Source: Thiopseudomonas acetoxidans (lineage in GTDB: Bacteria; Pseudomonadota; Gammaproteobacteria; Pseudomonadales; Pseudomonadaceae). Taken from it: DNA of 64,000 nucleotides. A program made the position numbers and the translations under genes. Under the pieces are notes generated by a model. The model was not told the DNA's origin, did no database searches, and saw only the letters and a program-made list of their open reading frames with translations. The stretch covers positions 1 to 64,000 of the forward strand of contig NZ_JAUCDY010000010.1 in the NCBI RefSeq assembly GCF_030362935.1, read 5' to 3'. Positions 43,795 through 52,402 of the stretch are shown here, in pieces (position 1 is the first letter of the stretch; each line of letters opens with the position of its first letter).

Positions 43795-44214
43795 TTACTG
43801 CGTTAGGGTATCCGGCCATAAACGAATAGGTGCGCCGTTTTCAGGCCACAGCTGTAGTTGGCCTTCTTTGGAGTAATCCCAGTGTGTCACCTGACTCAGG
43901 GCTTCAAGGTAGCGTTGTTCTTGCTCCATTAAAGCGGGTGCGCAGAGTTTGCGGCTGGTGGCAAATTTATCCAGGCGTAGCTGTTTGCCGGTAAGCTTGT
44001 ATTCGGCAAACCAATTGTTACAGCCGGCCAAGCCATGAGCACGCATGTTTTTTCCTAGGGTGATGGATAAATAACTGCTGTCGATCAGGGAGCGCTCGCC
44101 AATCCATTCCACATAATAGAGTTGCTCTTGAGCAAGCTGGGTGGAGAAGCTGGGCAAGTTTGAGCAACCGCTAGCAACAGCAGTCATGGCAATAGCAAAG
44201 TAAAGTTTTTTCAT
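43795..44214 (-). CDS. META-domain (HslJ-like) lipoprotein
   Basis: The 139-residue protein has a lipoprotein signal with the lipobox AVASGC (about residues 12-17). The domain is DUF306/META as in HslJ: YLSITLGKNMRAHGLAGCNNWFAEY, KFATSRKLCAPALMEQEQRYL and a final WPENGAPIRLWP. ATG at 44214 gives a clean signal; an earlier start adds 11 residues overlapping the gene upstream. META proteins are linked to heat and novobiocin resistance in E. coli, but the action is not defined. Its start lies two bases after the stop of the zinc-ribbon gene. Confidence 0.82.
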   Translation of the reverse strand: MKKLYFAIAMTAVASGCSNLPSFSTQLAQEQLYYVEWIGERSLIDSSYLSITLGKNMRAHGLAGCNNWFAEYKLTGKQLRLDKFATSRKLCAPALMEQEQRYLEALSQVTHWDYSKEGQLQLWPENGAPIRLWPDTLTQ

Positions 44215-44216
44215 AA

Positions 44217-44654
44217 TTAGGCTTCTGTTGATTGGCAATGTCGGCACAGGTGCCGGCCAGCACGGTTTTGCCAGCCAAGTTCAGTGAGGCGCACCTCTGC
44301 TGCCGGTAGCAAAGCATCTTGCCCTAAACTGGCATCCACAGCAAATTCAAGCTCTAGCAAACTGCCGCAGCCGTCACATTGAACCTGCCATTGATGAATG
44401 GCGAGCTCGTTAAAAATAGGGCCGCTGGCTGTGGCGGTCCATTGTTCGGGTGCGTTAATTAAATATTCAATATGTTCAATATGCAGCTGCATGCTGAGCT
44501 CACGACTGCCTTTGAGGCTGACCAGCAGACTATCACCTACTTTGATTGCATCGCCTGTGCCAGTGACTTGATAGCGTCCAGGTTGCACGGTGCGGCATTC
44601 AATCAGCGTGCGTTTAGGCTTGAGTTGCTGTTGGCGAAAGTCATGTTGCGTCAT
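44217..44654 (-). CDS. Zinc-ribbon protein of unknown function
   Basis: The 145-residue protein has no signal peptide and no membrane segment. It has two CxxC pairs, VQCDGCGSLLELEF (about 92-105) and HLCRHCQ near the end, which could bind zinc as a split ribbon. The region before them looks like a small beta barrel (RYQVTGTGDAIKVGDSLLVSL). I do not recognise the family. It lies 20 bases after pilR and two bases before the META lipoprotein, so it may be read from the pilSR transcript. A link to type IV pili is not shown. Confidence 0.7.
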   Translation of the reverse strand: MTQHDFRQQQLKPKRTLIECRTVQPGRYQVTGTGDAIKVGDSLLVSLKGSRELSMQLHIEHIEYLINAPEQWTATASGPIFNELAIHQWQVQCDGCGSLLELEFAVDASLGQDALLPAAEVRLTELGWQNRAGRHLCRHCQSTEA

Positions 44655-44674
44655 AATCTGTACCTGCTTGATTG

Positions 44675-46024
44675 TTAGTCGATACTCAACTTTTTTAAGC
44701 GGTAGCGTAAAGAACGTAAACTCAAACCCAAGCGCTCTGCTGCTGCCGTACGGTTCCAGCGTGTTTCTTCCAAAGCTTGCACGATAATTTTACGTTCTAT
44801 GGTTTCTAAGTGATGCTCTAAGTTATTGATAGGACCTGTGGAAGGGCTGGGTTGTTCAGAAGCTATTGCCGCAGGGGTGATGCCGACGTTGGTTAGGTTT
44901 AGGTCATGGCTGTCAATAACATTGCCTTCGCACAGGGTGTAGGCGCGTTCCAGCAGGTTTTCCAGTTCGCGCACGTTGCCGGGGAAGTGAAAGCTTTGTA
45001 GTTTGGCTAGTGCCTCGGGAGTAAGCTCGACATGGTTGTTGTCCTGGTTTAAACGTTGTAAAAACACTTGGCTCAGTAGTGCAATGTCCTCGGGACGCTC
45101 GCGCAGTGCCGGAACGTTAAGCTCGATAACGTTAAGGCGGTAAAACAAGTCTTGGCGAAAGCGACCCGCGGCCACTTCTTTGTTTAAGTCTTTATGGGTG
45201 GCGCTCAGCACGCGCACATCAACGGCTTGCTCTTGCTGGCAACCCACGGGGCGAATAGTTTTTTCTTGCAACGCACGCAGCAGCTTTACTTGCATGTTGA
45301 GGGGTAAGTCAGCGACTTCGTCTAAAAATAAGGTACCACCGTGTGCTGCTTGGAATAAACCGATTTTGTTGTCTGTGGCGCCGCTAAAGCTGCCTTTTTT
45401 GTGTCCGAAAAACTCGCTTTCCATGAGTTCACTCGGTATTGCACCGCAGTTAACGGGGATAAAAGGCTGTTCGTTACGGCTGCCTAGCTGGTGTATTTGT
45501 CGTGCGACGAGCTCTTTGCCTGTGCCTGATTCGCCGCTGATATATACAGGTGCTTGGCTGCGTGCCAATTTGGCGATTTGCATGCGCAAGCGTTGCATCA
45601 GGGTAGAGTTGCCGAGCAGCGCGTTTTCAACCGGAACATCGTGCTTTACGTGATTGGTACTCAGCTTAAGCGCACTGCTGACCAGCTCGCGCAGCCGGTT
45701 AATATCCACTGGCTTGGTGATGTAATCAAACGCACCGGCTTTAAGCGCTTTGGTTGCGGTTTCTATACAGCCGTATGCGGTAATCATGGCAATGGGCATG
45801 GTACTGTGATGCTGTTGCACGTACTCGATAATGTCTAAGCCAGAGCCGTCAGGCAAGCGCATGTCAGTCAAGCACAAGTCAAAAGTTTGCTGCTGTAATA
45901 CGGCCAATGTTTCTTGATAATTACAGGTGCTGTGGGTTTTTAAACCCATACGGCTTAGGGTTATTTCGAGCAGTTCAAGAATATCGGGTTCGTCATCAAC
46001 AATTAAAACAGTGGCTATACTCAT
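44675..46024 (-). CDS. pilR: Type IV pilus sigma-54 response regulator PilR
   Basis: PilR activates pilA transcription with sigma-54. The 449-residue protein has a receiver domain (1-120; VDDEPDILELLE, phosphorylated Asp in LTDMRLPDGSG), a AAA+ domain (about 130-370; GESGTGKELVARQ Walker A, GGTLFLDEVADLP Walker B) and a Fis-type helix-turn-helix end (NRTAAAERLGLSLRSLRYRL). The sigma-54 contact loop, usually GAFTGA, is GSFSGA. pilS overlaps by four bases upstream. pilA itself is not in the window. Confidence 0.95.
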   Translation of the reverse strand: MSIATVLIVDDEPDILELLEITLSRMGLKTHSTCNYQETLAVLQQQTFDLCLTDMRLPDGSGLDIIEYVQQHHSTMPIAMITAYGCIETATKALKAGAFDYITKPVDINRLRELVSSALKLSTNHVKHDVPVENALLGNSTLMQRLRMQIAKLARSQAPVYISGESGTGKELVARQIHQLGSRNEQPFIPVNCGAIPSELMESEFFGHKKGSFSGATDNKIGLFQAAHGGTLFLDEVADLPLNMQVKLLRALQEKTIRPVGCQQEQAVDVRVLSATHKDLNKEVAAGRFRQDLFYRLNVIELNVPALRERPEDIALLSQVFLQRLNQDNNHVELTPEALAKLQSFHFPGNVRELENLLERAYTLCEGNVIDSHDLNLTNVGITPAAIASEQPSPSTGPINNLEHHLETIERKIIVQALEETRWNRTAAAERLGLSLRSLRYRLKKLSID

Positions 46025-47622
46025 TGTCTGAGACCATAGGATTTAGGGTGGGCAAAAGTTATTTTAAAGCAACTGCCAGTGCCTTCGCGAGGACTGTAGT
46101 CGAGTCGTGCTTGGTTAGCCTCGCATAACTCACGTGAGATGTACAAACCTAAGCCTGTGCCCTTGCTGTCGGTGGTAAAGAAAGGCTCAAACATGCTTTG
46201 TTGTTGGGACTCGGGTATGCCCGGCCCTTGGTCTAGGATTTCCAACACGGGTAGCTTGCTGTCTGGGTGGCGGTACAGGATTAAATCCACATAACGTTTA
46301 CCTTCCACCTCTTTTGTGTAGCGCATAGCATTGTTAATTAAATTGGTTAACACCTGATCCAGCTGGTGCGGATCCATACGTGTTTGCAGTGAGGAGCCTT
46401 TGACCAGTAGGCGCAGTACTTCGTTTGTTGTTGCCCTTTCTTGATAGTTACTGACGAAACGGTGCAGCCAGTATTTAAGATCAAGCACTTGCTGCTCGGC
46501 TTGGCGTTGCTTGGATAGCTGCAGCACGTTTTCCACGACTAGGTTCATGCGTCTGGTTTGGTCTTGAATTATCTGCGCTAAACGCTTGTCCTCTGAACCT
46601 AACTGTTCAGACTCGTTTAATAGCTGTGCCGCATGGCTGATTGCGCCTAGTGGGTTACGGATCTCATGGGAAATGGCTGCTGCTAAGCGACCCAGTGACA
46701 GCAGTTTTAAATGCTGTGCATGCTGATTAATCTGGCGCGTGTCTTCTAAGAAAATTAACAGCTGCCCGGTGTCGTTATTTTTATTCAATAACACAAAGCT
46801 GGGCTGTAACTGTGGCGTTCTTTCAGAGAATTGAACGGAGCTTGGGTGCATGCTTGTATTTTTCTGCCAGGCTTGATAGCTGTCGATTAAGGCGGGGAAA
46901 TGTATGGCAAGGCTGGCCCCTTGTAGCTGTCGGCTATTAAGCATCTGTAGCGCAGACTGGTTTGCTTGCAAAATACGGTATTGGTTGTCGACGATAAGAA
47001 TACCGGTACGCATGCGGTCGATAACTAAGGCGTTTAACGCTTCTAGGCTAGCAACGGTAGAGGCTTGTTTAATAGCTAAAGCTTCACTGGCTTTAAGACG
47101 TTTACTGACGGCTTGCACAAAAAATGCCGCAGCAAAACACAGCATGCCTGAGATACCTGCTTGCATATAAAGGTTGCTGACATAGGCGTTGCTAAAGCTA
47201 AGATAAAAGGTCAGGTAGATAATACCGGCTGCACCTACAGCTGCAATTAGAATACCTAAGTGGCGATATAACAAAACATTGGCCACAGCAACAGCTACGA
47301 TAATCAGGTTACCTATGCCGCTAGATGGGCCGCCAGCGGTATAAAACAAAGTACAGAGTTGCACAATATCAAAGAGTGCCAAAGCGAATAACACACCGAT
47401 ACGCTCAGCCTGTTGCATGCTGGTAGCGACAATAATATTTAGAATTAAATAGGCCCAGCTGGCATATAAAAAGAATTGGCGATGAGTGACGTCGAGCAAC
47501 TGGCTTTCTAGGTTGCTGGAAATGATAAGTACCAGTGCCAGACCAATAATAAGCCGATAAATGTGGTAAAGACGCAGTACACGTTGTCCGGCGGTACCTA
47601 ATAAAGCCAGTTCGTTGTTCAT
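46021..47622 (-). CDS. pilS: Type IV pilus sensor kinase PilS
   Basis: PilS is the inner-membrane kinase that phosphorylates PilR and responds to pilin level. The 533-residue protein has about six membrane helices in the first 190 residues, a PAS region (ILIVDNQYRILQANQSALQML), the dimerisation and phospho-histidine block AISHEIRNPLGAISHAAQLL, and an ATPase domain with NLINNAMRY, DQGPGI and GTGLGLYISRELCEAN. It overlaps pilR by four bases and follows a small PP0621-type gene by seven bases. Confidence 0.95.
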   Translation of the reverse strand: MNNELALLGTAGQRVLRLYHIYRLIIGLALVLIISSNLESQLLDVTHRQFFLYASWAYLILNIIVATSMQQAERIGVLFALALFDIVQLCTLFYTAGGPSSGIGNLIIVAVAVANVLLYRHLGILIAAVGAAGIIYLTFYLSFSNAYVSNLYMQAGISGMLCFAAAFFVQAVSKRLKASEALAIKQASTVASLEALNALVIDRMRTGILIVDNQYRILQANQSALQMLNSRQLQGASLAIHFPALIDSYQAWQKNTSMHPSSVQFSERTPQLQPSFVLLNKNNDTGQLLIFLEDTRQINQHAQHLKLLSLGRLAAAISHEIRNPLGAISHAAQLLNESEQLGSEDKRLAQIIQDQTRRMNLVVENVLQLSKQRQAEQQVLDLKYWLHRFVSNYQERATTNEVLRLLVKGSSLQTRMDPHQLDQVLTNLINNAMRYTKEVEGKRYVDLILYRHPDSKLPVLEILDQGPGIPESQQQSMFEPFFTTDSKGTGLGLYISRELCEANQARLDYSPREGTGSCFKITFAHPKSYGLRQ

Positions 47623-47629
47623 GGTTTAG

Positions 47630-47848
47630 CTAATTGTCCCTGTGTGCATGATCTGCGCAGCAATACCACTGGTCGTTTTTTAGTGTGGCTTGCTCTTGTG
47701 CTAAATACAGATTGCAATGGTTACAGCGCACCATGGGTGTAGCAGTGGAAGAGTGCTGTTTTGGTTTTTTTTTGTTTGAGAGTCTTTTCCACAGCCAGTA
47801 ACCCGCAGTGAAAAAAATTAAGAATAAAATTAAACGCGAAAGTCCCAT
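47630..47848 (-). CDS. PP0621-type small membrane protein
   Basis: The 72-residue protein has one N-terminal membrane helix (LILFLIFFTAGYWLW), a basic linker, and a cysteine-rich end CNHCNLYLAQ and WYCCADH that could bind a metal in the cytoplasm. In Pseudomonas a protein of this kind (PP0621 family) sits directly before pilS, as here. Seven bases separate it from pilS, so it heads the pilSR transcript. No function is known. Confidence 0.85.
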   Translation of the reverse strand: MGLSRLILFLIFFTAGYWLWKRLSNKKKPKQHSSTATPMVRCNHCNLYLAQEQATLKNDQWYCCADHAHRDN

Positions 47849-48013
47849 GGTAAGTCTCTGCTAAGGCAAGTGTTTAAGCGGTCCCTGAAAGCCTACAGCG
47901 TGTTGCGTAGGTGGTTTTCAAAGGTTTGCTAAAGTGAGGTATAGTTATAGTGAGTTAAAGTTTAACAGACATAGTAAATATTCGTCTTGTCTGGATTAAT
48001 GTAAGGAAAAAAC

Positions 48014-48454
48014 ATGACATTTACAGTGTATCTCTCTGGTGAAATCCATACTGATTGGCGTGATGAGATCAAGCAGGGTGCGGCTGCACGCGGCTTAGAT
48101 ATTAAATTTACCTCTGCAGTGACCGACCATGATGCAAGCGATGCGGCTGGCGATCATTTAAGTGCGCAGGACAATCAGTTTTGGCGTGATCATCAATCAG
48201 CTAAAGTAAATGCTATACGTACCAAATCCCTAATCGAGCAAGCTGATTTAGTGGTGGTGCGTTTTGGTGATAAGTACAAACAATGGAATGCCGCTTTTGA
48301 TGCTGGTTATTGCGCTGCACTGGGCAAACCCTATGTGACCCTGCACGCTGCAGATATTGTTCACCCACTTAAAGAAGTGGACGCTGCTGCCATGGCTTGG
48401 GCAACCACCACGGAGCAGGTCGTAGAGACGCTTGCTTACGTCACCCAAGTATAA
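48014..48454 (+). CDS. ytoQ: YtoQ-family protein
   Basis: The 146-residue cytoplasmic protein begins MTFTVYLSGEIHTDWRDEI and has FTSAVTDHDASDAAG, IEQADLVVVRFGDKYKQWNAAFDAG and KPYVTLHAADIVHPLKEVDAAA, which I recognise as the YtoQ family. The fold is like nucleoside 2-deoxyribosyltransferases, but no activity is established. GTAAGGAAAAAAC precedes the ATG. It stands alone and in the same direction as flgBCDE, which has its own promoter. Confidence 0.85.
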   Translation: MTFTVYLSGEIHTDWRDEIKQGAAARGLDIKFTSAVTDHDASDAAGDHLSAQDNQFWRDHQSAKVNAIRTKSLIEQADLVVVRFGDKYKQWNAAFDAGYCAALGKPYVTLHAADIVHPLKEVDAAAMAWATTTEQVVETLAYVTQV

Positions 48455-48571
48455 AATAGGATGTCGGGGCGCATCATTGCGCTCCGGCATGTGGCAAAAA
48501 ACTGCCACTTAGCTTTCTGGTTTCCCCTTCGCAACATCTAACTCATTGATACATAAGAGCTTACCAGTTGT

Positions 48572-48586
48572 TGGCATATGACTTGC
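48572..48586 (+). promoter_or_regulatory. Sigma-54 promoter of flgBCDE
   Basis: TGGCATATGACTTGC has GG (48573-48574) and GC (48585-48586) separated by exactly ten bases, 40 bases before the flgB start. Confidence 0.9.
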
Positions 48587-48626
48587 ATTGATTCAGGCAG
48601 GTAGATTAACAACAGGTAGTGCGACC

Positions 48627-49034
48627 ATGAGTATCAATTTCAGTAAAGCCCTCGGCATCCATGAGCAAGCCCTCGGCTTCCGTGCCCAGCGCGCTGAGGT
48701 GCTGGCTAATAACATTGCCAATGCCGATACCCCGCATTTTAAAGCGCGTGATCTAGACTTTGCTAGCGTATTAGCCAGCCAAGCCGATCGCCAAGGCAGT
48801 GGACCCGTTTCGTTAGCACGCACCAATGGCCAGCATATTAGCGCCGATGGTGTCGAGCTGGCTGACCCAGCGTTACGTTTCCGCAACCCTCATCATGCAG
48901 CCATCGACCAAAACACGGTGGATCTACAGGTAGAACAATCCATGTATACGGAAAATGCGGTGCAATTCCAAGCCAGCTTTACTCTGTTAAATAAAAAATT
49001 CAAAGGGCTGATGATGGCCCTACGCGGCGAATAA
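48627..49034 (+). CDS. flgB: Flagellar basal-body proximal rod protein FlgB
   Basis: FlgB is the innermost proximal rod subunit. The 135-residue protein has EVLANNIANADTPHFKARDLDF (about 27-48) and the C-terminal EQSMYTENAVQFQASFTLLNKKF. ATG at 48627 follows AGGTAG at proper spacing; an earlier frame start adds 13 residues lying in the sigma-54 promoter and is rejected. It is the first gene of flgBCDE, 15 bases before flgC. Confidence 0.96.
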   Translation: MSINFSKALGIHEQALGFRAQRAEVLANNIANADTPHFKARDLDFASVLASQADRQGSGPVSLARTNGQHISADGVELADPALRFRNPHHAAIDQNTVDLQVEQSMYTENAVQFQASFTLLNKKFKGLMMALRGE

Positions 49035-49049
49035 GCGAGGTAACTGATT

Positions 49050-49502
49050 ATGTCTCTATCCAGTGTATTTCATATTGCCGGCAGTGGCATGAGTGCGCAA
49101 AGTACGCGCTTAAACACTATATCGAGCAACATCGCTAACGCCGATACGGTGTCCTCCAGCATTGACCAAACCTATCGTGCGCGTCATCCCGTATTTGCCA
49201 CAGTGTTTGCGGAAAATTTACAGCCCAATGGCACAGGCTCAGCATCTTTGTTTGCTGGACAAGTTCAGTCAGGCAAAGGTGTACAAGTGAAGGGTATTGT
49301 CGAGGATCAAAGTGAGCTCGTGCCACGCTATGAGCCAGACCACCCGGCAGCCAATGAACAGGGTTATGTGTTTTACCCTAACGTCAACGTGGTGGAAGAA
49401 ATGGCCGATATGATTTCTGCTAGCCGTGCTTTCCAGACCAACGTAGAAATGATGAACACCGCCAAGCAAATGATGCAGCGTGTGTTGACTTTAGGCCAGT
49501 AA
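49050..49502 (+). CDS. flgC: Flagellar basal-body rod protein FlgC
   Basis: FlgC forms part of the proximal rod. The 150-residue length is usual. The start MSLSSVFHIAGSGMSAQSTR, the rod signature LNTISSNIANADTVSSS and the C-terminal YPNVNVVEEMADMISASRAF with NVEMMNTAKQMM identify it. It lies between flgB and flgD with about 16 bases on both sides. Codon use matches its neighbours. Confidence 0.97.
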   Translation: MSLSSVFHIAGSGMSAQSTRLNTISSNIANADTVSSSIDQTYRARHPVFATVFAENLQPNGTGSASLFAGQVQSGKGVQVKGIVEDQSELVPRYEPDHPAANEQGYVFYPNVNVVEEMADMISASRAFQTNVEMMNTAKQMMQRVLTLGQ

Positions 49503-49518
49503 GGGCGAGGACATAAAG

Positions 49519-50196
49519 ATGAGTGCTTCTGCAATTGGAACCACAGGCTCGGTACTGGAACAGTATCAGCGCAAGAATGATCGCGAGGTTAACAAGGATT
49601 TGGGCAAAAACGAATTCTTGGAATTGTTGGTTGCTCAATTAAATAACCAGAACCCGCTAGAGCCTCAGAGTAATGGTGAGTTTATCGCGCAGCTGGCCCA
49701 GTTTAGTACCGTAGAGGGTGTTGAGAAACTGAATGCTAGCGTGGGTGATATTCTTTCAGGTTTTCACTCATCACAAGCATTACAAGCATCTTCACTGGTT
49801 GGGCGTAAGGTTATTATCGCTGCCAATGAAGCCATGGTGGATACGGCTGAAACGTTTAAAGGTAGTGTTTTGGTCCCACAAAGCAGCAGCAACGTCTATG
49901 TCAGCGTGTACGACAGTGCGGGTAGTGTGGTTGCCAAAGTGAACATGGGCGCGCAAGAAGGTGGCAACCAAAGCTTTATGTGGGATGGTAAAAACAGTGA
50001 TGGCGAAACCTTGCCGCCTGGCAAGTACAAGTTTAAAGCCGAGGGTTCCTTTAATGGTGAAACCCAAGGTCTCTACACCTTACTACCAGCTAACGTGGAT
50101 AGCGTTACATTAAATCCGCAGGGTGGTGAGTTGTTATTGAATTTAGCTGGCTTAGGCACTGCGCCTTTGTCACAAGTACAGATTATCGGTCAATAA
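49519..50196 (+). CDS. flgD: Flagellar hook-capping scaffold FlgD
   Basis: FlgD caps the growing hook and is lost when the hook is done. The 225-residue protein has the export and capping N terminus KNEFLELLVAQLNNQNPLEP (32-51) with EFIAQLAQFSTVEGVEKLN, then the FlgD Ig-like region NQSFMWDGKNSDGETLPPGKY and a tudor-like end. It is followed by flgE after a spacer of 36 bases that includes a good ribosome site. Confidence 0.96.
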   Translation: MSASAIGTTGSVLEQYQRKNDREVNKDLGKNEFLELLVAQLNNQNPLEPQSNGEFIAQLAQFSTVEGVEKLNASVGDILSGFHSSQALQASSLVGRKVIIAANEAMVDTAETFKGSVLVPQSSSNVYVSVYDSAGSVVAKVNMGAQEGGNQSFMWDGKNSDGETLPPGKYKFKAEGSFNGETQGLYTLLPANVDSVTLNPQGGELLLNLAGLGTAPLSQVQIIGQ

Positions 50197-50232
50197 ATTT
50201 TAGCTGTCGCTTTGGCGACCAGGGAGTCAACT

Positions 50233-51723
50233 ATGTCATTCAATATTGGTTTAAGCGGCTTACGTGCGGCAACTAAAGATCTCAACGTTACCGGTAACAA
50301 TATCGCGAACGCGGGGACTGTGGGCTTTAAGCAGTCGCGTGCCGAGTTTGCAGATGTGTATGCGGCTACTGTGTTGGGTACAGGTAAAAACCAGCAGGGT
50401 AGTGGTGTGCTGTTAGCGAGCATTTCCCAGCAGTTCAATCAGGGAAACATTAACTACACTCAAAATCCGCTGGACTTGGCCATTAACGGTAATGGTTTTT
50501 TCCAAGTCAGTAATAACGGTGCGCTTAGCTATACCCGAGCAGGTTTCTTTGGTACCGATAAAGAAGGTTTTATTGTGGATAACTTCGGCTATAACCTGCA
50601 GGGTTACATCGTTGATTCTAATGACCAGATTATGGAAGGCGTGGTGGGTAACCTGCAGATTAAGTCTGCTAGCCAGGAGCCCAGAGCGACCAGTGAAATG
50701 AAGCAAAGCTTCAACCTGAACTCGACCAATAACATACCGACTAACGCTAACTTTAGTCCAACTGATCCAGCGTCCTACAACTCGTCAACGTCAACTAATA
50801 TTTATGACAGTCAGGGTAATGCACACACCTTTACCCAGTATTTTGTCAAAACTGGGCCCAACAGCTGGCAGATGAACGTGATGATTGATGGCGGACATCC
50901 ACAAGCGGGTGCGGCCAACTTTGCGGCGCAGAGTAACATAGGTGGCGGTCCGCAAGCTGTATTGGACGCAGCAGTGGCGGCGCTTCCTGCTGACTCGTTT
51001 AGCTCGAACATGCAAACAGAGGTGCAGGACTTAATTAACAACGGCGCCACTGAAGAACAAGTGGTAGCTGCTATTGCTCGTATTGGTAATAGCTCACCCA
51101 TCACGCTGAATATGGCGTTTGATAGTGCTGGTAAGCTACAGCCGATGGCCGGTGATCTGGAAGGTTATTTTAGCGCAAACCCAGATGGTACTTTGACTTT
51201 GAACCCAGGTATGTGGACTCCGTCGCTGCTGAATGAAGCCAAACCACCGATAGCCATTTCTAACGGTTCAACGATGAACCCAACAGGCATGCAGTTAGAT
51301 ATGCGTAATGCAACTCAGTATGCCAGCTCCTTTGCGGTGACCGCAGTGGCGCAAAACGGCTACACCACAGGTGAGCTGTCGGGTGTTGAGATTGATGACA
51401 CTGGACTTATCTTTGCTCGTTACACCAACGGGCAGTCCAAGGTGCAGGGACAGGTAATTTTGGCTGACTTTGCCAACGTACAGGGCTTAAAGCCTGTTGG
51501 TAAAACGCAGTGGGTGCAGTCGCTGGAGTCAGGTGAGCCGGTGCGTAACCCAGGTCGTACTGGAACCTTAGGAGCGATTCAGGCGGGTGCGTTGGAGGAC
51601 TCTAACGTCGAGCTGTCGGATCAGTTGGTTAATCTGATTGTTGCTCAGCGTAACTATCAGGCGAATGCGAAAACGATTGAAACTGAAAGTGCCATCACTC
51701 AAACCATCATTAACTTGCGTTAA
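50233..51723 (+). CDS. flgE: Flagellar hook protein FlgE
   Basis: FlgE is the universal-joint hook subunit. The 496-residue protein begins MSFNIGLSGLRAATKDLNVT with GNNIANAGTVGFKQSRAEF, keeps the conserved end DSNVELSDQLVNLIVAQRNYQANAK, and has a larger central region than E. coli (402), as common in Pseudomonas. ATG at 50233 follows AGGGAG; an earlier start gives seven extra residues. The next flagellar gene in Pseudomonas would be flgF, but here a terminator closes the unit and flgF is 34 kb away to the left. Confidence 0.96.
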   Translation: MSFNIGLSGLRAATKDLNVTGNNIANAGTVGFKQSRAEFADVYAATVLGTGKNQQGSGVLLASISQQFNQGNINYTQNPLDLAINGNGFFQVSNNGALSYTRAGFFGTDKEGFIVDNFGYNLQGYIVDSNDQIMEGVVGNLQIKSASQEPRATSEMKQSFNLNSTNNIPTNANFSPTDPASYNSSTSTNIYDSQGNAHTFTQYFVKTGPNSWQMNVMIDGGHPQAGAANFAAQSNIGGGPQAVLDAAVAALPADSFSSNMQTEVQDLINNGATEEQVVAAIARIGNSSPITLNMAFDSAGKLQPMAGDLEGYFSANPDGTLTLNPGMWTPSLLNEAKPPIAISNGSTMNPTGMQLDMRNATQYASSFAVTAVAQNGYTTGELSGVEIDDTGLIFARYTNGQSKVQGQVILADFANVQGLKPVGKTQWVQSLESGEPVRNPGRTGTLGAIQAGALEDSNVELSDQLVNLIVAQRNYQANAKTIETESAITQTIINLR

Positions 51724-51740
51724 CGGCCAGAGTGATTTTA

Positions 51741-51775
51741 GCGCGCTACTAGGTAACTAGCAGCGCGCTTTTTTT
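51741..51775 (+). terminator. Rho-independent terminator after flgE
   Basis: GCGCGCTACTAG and CTAGCAGCGCGC pair with a GTAA loop (one mismatch), followed by seven T residues. Confidence 0.9.
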
Positions 51776-51791
51776 ATCTTAAAAAGCGTGT

Positions 51792-52349
51792 TTAGTTTAA
51801 GCGCTTTGCTTTTAGAATAATAACTTGCTCAATCGGTACGTTTTCATGCATGCCGTAAGAGCTGGTTTTTTGCTCAGCAATAGTGTCGACTACATCCATG
51901 CCGCGGACGACTTTACCAAATACGGCATAACCGAAATCACGGTCGCTGTGATTAAGGAAATCATTGTCGCTGTGGTTGATAAAAAACTGCATGGTGGCTG
52001 AGTTAACTGAGCGCGTACGCGCCATGGCTACAGTGCCACGGTCGTTTTTTAAACCATTGTCGGCCTCGTTCTTAATAGGTGCTTTGGTGCTGCGTTGTTG
52101 CATGTACTTATCAAAACCGCCGCCCTGAATCATAAAGCCCGGGATTACACGGTGGAACACAGTACCGTCATAACGCTTGCTATCAACGTAGTCGAGAAAG
52201 TTCTTGACGCTAATAGGTGCTTGTTCAGCGTTAAGCTCCAGTTCAATTTCCCCAAGCGTTGTATCGAGCAGTACCCGAGGCGATTCATTGGCGAAAACGC
52301 CATTAGTCAATACGGCAAGGCAGCCGGCAAGAAAGATTTTTTTCAACAT
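51792..52349 (-). CDS. ppiA: Periplasmic cyclophilin-type peptidyl-prolyl isomerase
   Basis: The enzyme speeds cis-trans proline isomerisation of folding proteins in the periplasm. The 185-residue protein has a signal peptide (FLAGCLAVLTNGVFA) and a full cyclophilin domain: VKNFLDYVDSKRYDGTVFHR with the catalytic arginine near VFHRVIPGFMIQGGGFD, then GTVAMARTRSVNSATMQFFI and FGYAVFGKVVRGMDVV. It is convergent with flgE and divergent from epmB with 53 bases between. Confidence 0.92.
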   Translation of the reverse strand: MLKKIFLAGCLAVLTNGVFANESPRVLLDTTLGEIELELNAEQAPISVKNFLDYVDSKRYDGTVFHRVIPGFMIQGGGFDKYMQQRSTKAPIKNEADNGLKNDRGTVAMARTRSVNSATMQFFINHSDNDFLNHSDRDFGYAVFGKVVRGMDVVDTIAEQKTSSYGMHENVPIEQVIILKAKRLN

Positions 52350-52402
52350 AAGATTTCACTACCTCATATAATTGAGCAAACAATTTATTTGAACCATCAT
52401 TT

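Noticed and set aside
49420..49638. Minus-strand frame opposite flgC-flgD
   Set aside because: It is antisense to two clear flagellar genes and spans their junction.
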